A DNA stretch of 13,136 bases, taken from contig DAOUDK010000139.1 of assembly GCA_034431315.1 (NCBI GenBank), positions 1 to 13,136 of the forward strand. Reading direction: 5' to 3'. Within the stretch, counting starts at the first letter, position 1; the number at the start of each line of letters is the position of its first letter. Positions 12,058 to 13,136 of this stretch are shown here, piece after piece. A program made the translations under genes and the position numbers. Under the pieces are notes generated by a model, which worked only from the letters and a program-made list of their open reading frames with translations, was not told the origin of the DNA and did not search any database. This stretch comes from JAUWOY01 sp034431315. Its GTDB lineage: Bacteria; Chloroflexota; Anaerolineae; VGOG01.

Positions 12058-13008
12058 CTAACTCACCTCGGTGACAATAATATCCTTCGCCCCAGCCAAT
12101 CGCAACATCATATCCACCCGGCTGCGCGTTTCCTGGGTGATCAGGGCGATGATGTTGCCCCCGCGCCCGGCCCCGGAGAGCTTGGCTCCCAATGCGCCAC
12201 TCTGGCGAGCGGCCTCCACCAGGCCCTCCAACTCCGGTGAGGAGACGCCGATGAGCTGGAGCAAGCGGTGATTTTCGTTCATGAGTCGCCCCACTGTCTC
12301 GATCTCGCCCCGTTCGATAGCCTGGCGTCCCATCTCGGCGATGGTCCCGATCTCGTCGAAGATCTCGTCGTACTTATCTCGCTCCCTCTCCCAGCCCCGC
12401 CGCACGTGGCTCACGGCAATCTTAGTGGGGCTGGCTATCCCAGTGTCGGCGATGGCCAGCAGAAAGGGTCGCTTGACCGAGAATATCTCGATCTTCTGAT
12501 CCTTGACGAAATACACTGGCTTCTCGAAAGCGACGACGGTGTTGTCAATGCCGCTGGGCGTGCCGTGGTGGATCTTCTCGGTTTCGTATACCAGAGCGGA
12601 GACGGCCTGGGGGCTTAGCAGGTTCTCGAAGTGCTGACTGAGGGCGCGGACGATGGCGGTGGAAACCGCCGCCCCGCTGCCCAAACCTCGCGCGATGGGG
12701 ATGGTGGAGCTGACGGTGATGGCCAGGTCATGCTTCGTCCCCACTCCGATACGCTCCAGGGTGCTGACCACGATGGCTCGCAGAGCATCGTCGGGTGGTG
12801 CCTGTTCGAGGGAGTAACTTTGCTCCAGGTCTTCGGCGATGATGGTGATGCCCTGGCCCTCAAGGCCCGTCTCGATCGCGGCCCTGGCCTTCACCTGGGT
12901 CACAGGCACAGCGATGGCAGGCTGGCCGTAGACCACCGCGTGCTCGCCAAAAAGGATGACCTTTCCTGGGGCGTAGGCGATCTTCAAACTTCCAACTTCC
13001 AACTTCAA
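12058..13008 (-). CDS. mvk: Mevalonate kinase (GHMP kinase family)
   Basis: The enzyme phosphorylates mevalonate to 5-phosphomevalonate in isoprenoid synthesis by the mevalonate route. All GHMP motifs are present: motif 1 APGKVILFGEHAVVYG (13-28), motif 2 PIARGLGSGAAVSTA (104-118), the mevalonate kinase block HHGTPSGIDN with catalytic Asp155, and motif 3 KLSGAGRGG (276-284). Length (316) fits. The start is uncertain: no ATG or GTG exists between the upstream in-frame TAA (13066-13068) and motif 1. TTG at 13008 is the first candidate, with in-frame TTGs at 13002 and 12987, all inside heptamer tract C; the repeat therefore encodes MKLEVGSLK. No other mevalonate pathway gene is visible. The lipoprotein gene starts 2 nt downstream. 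Confidence 0.93.
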   Translation of the reverse strand: MKLEVGSLKIAYAPGKVILFGEHAVVYGQPAIAVPVTQVKARAAIETGLEGQGITIIAEDLEQSYSLEQAPPDDALRAIVVSTLERIGVGTKHDLAITVSSTIPIARGLGSGAAVSTAIVRALSQHFENLLSPQAVSALVYETEKIHHGTPSGIDNTVVAFEKPVYFVKDQKIEIFSVKRPFLLAIADTGIASPTKIAVSHVRRGWERERDKYDEIFDEIGTIAEMGRQAIERGEIETVGRLMNENHRLLQLIGVSSPELEGLVEAARQSGALGAKLSGAGRGGNIIALITQETRSRVDMMLRLAGAKDIIVTEVS

Positions 13009-13023
13009 ACCTCTAGCTTCTAG
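12982..13023 (-). repeat. Degenerate heptamer repeat tract C (6 units)
   Basis: Plus-strand units are CTTCAAA, CTTCCAA, CTTCCAA, CTTCAAA, CCTCTAG and CTTCTAG. On the minus strand this gives TTGAAGT/TGGAAGT units like those of tract B. The first four units overlap the N-terminal codons of mvk, and AGAGG/GGAAG inside the tract may serve as the ribosome binding site. Confidence 0.75.
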
Positions 13024-13136
13024 TACTCTGTCAAGGCTAATTTGATGAGTAGGGCTCGCAATCTGTTAGACTTGGGTGAGTGCGATTGGCCACTATATGC
13101 AGGTGCATTCCAATCAATTGCTACTATATGTGGTAG
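13024..13136. other. Non-coding right edge upstream of mvk
   Basis: No gene is seen. GATTGG (13084-13089) and CCAATC (13110-13115) form inverted arms around ATGCA-GG-TGCAT. ACTATATG occurs twice, at 13092-13099 and 13123-13130. No promoter with proper spacing for mvk was found; it may lie beyond the window. Confidence 0.4.

Noticed and set aside
13024..13136. TTGACA-like sequence just upstream of mvk as its promoter
   Set aside because: TTGACA on the minus strand is too close to the coding start; the position 17 nt on falls in the start region and has no -10 match.

Overview
The window looks like a chromosomal segment of a GC-rich bacterium, most likely a member of the Chloroflexota (Anaerolineae-like). 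This is inference from gene content and style: a short IF2, a NusA carrying RNA polymerase alpha-CTD-like modules, a mevalonate kinase, frequent TTG/GTG starts, and many small palindromic or periodic repeats packed into spacers. No rRNA, tRNA, CRISPR array or transposase was seen.

Layout. (1) 81-6467, minus strand: the nusA-infB transcription/translation operon, read nusA, ylxR, [insert], infB, rbfA, truB. rimP, which usually precedes nusA, is absent. An AT-richer block (about 3296-4167), holding an unrecognised 180-aa gene and 329 nt of repeat-bearing non-coding DNA, separates ylxR from infB. (2) 6468-6718: a divergent control region with two near-consensus sigma-70 promoters, each with a 17-nt spacer, one for nusA and one for rplU, plus a perfect 10-bp hairpin in the nusA leader. 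(3) 6719-7797, plus strand: rplU, rpmA and rpmE, the last fused to an alpha-CTD-like helix-hairpin-helix module. An intrinsic terminator follows. (4) 7913-9072, plus strand: salvage genes tdk and hpt, closed by a strong hairpin terminator that probably serves both strands. (5) 9177-13008, minus strand: mevalonate kinase, a lipoprotein with a probable caspase-like (clan CD) fold, a secreted LysM/M23 peptidase, then a RHH-type antitoxin and MazF/PemK-type toxin with their own promoter.

The most unusual observation is that one protein module, about 64 residues and resembling the alpha-subunit C-terminal domain, occurs three times: twice in tandem in NusA and once at the C-terminus of ribosomal protein L31. 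The copies are about 83% identical at the DNA level (hand alignment of the L31 copy with NusA copy 2), and the L31 copy is a mosaic of the two NusA copies, suggesting recent exchange between the divergent nusA and rpmE genes. It may physically link ribosome and transcription machinery.

The second theme is repeat invasion of spacers: three degenerate heptamer tracts (one supplying the start region of mevalonate kinase), octamer-like tracts, and a two-hairpin element seen twice. One copy of that element lies in frame inside the N-terminus of the lipoprotein gene.
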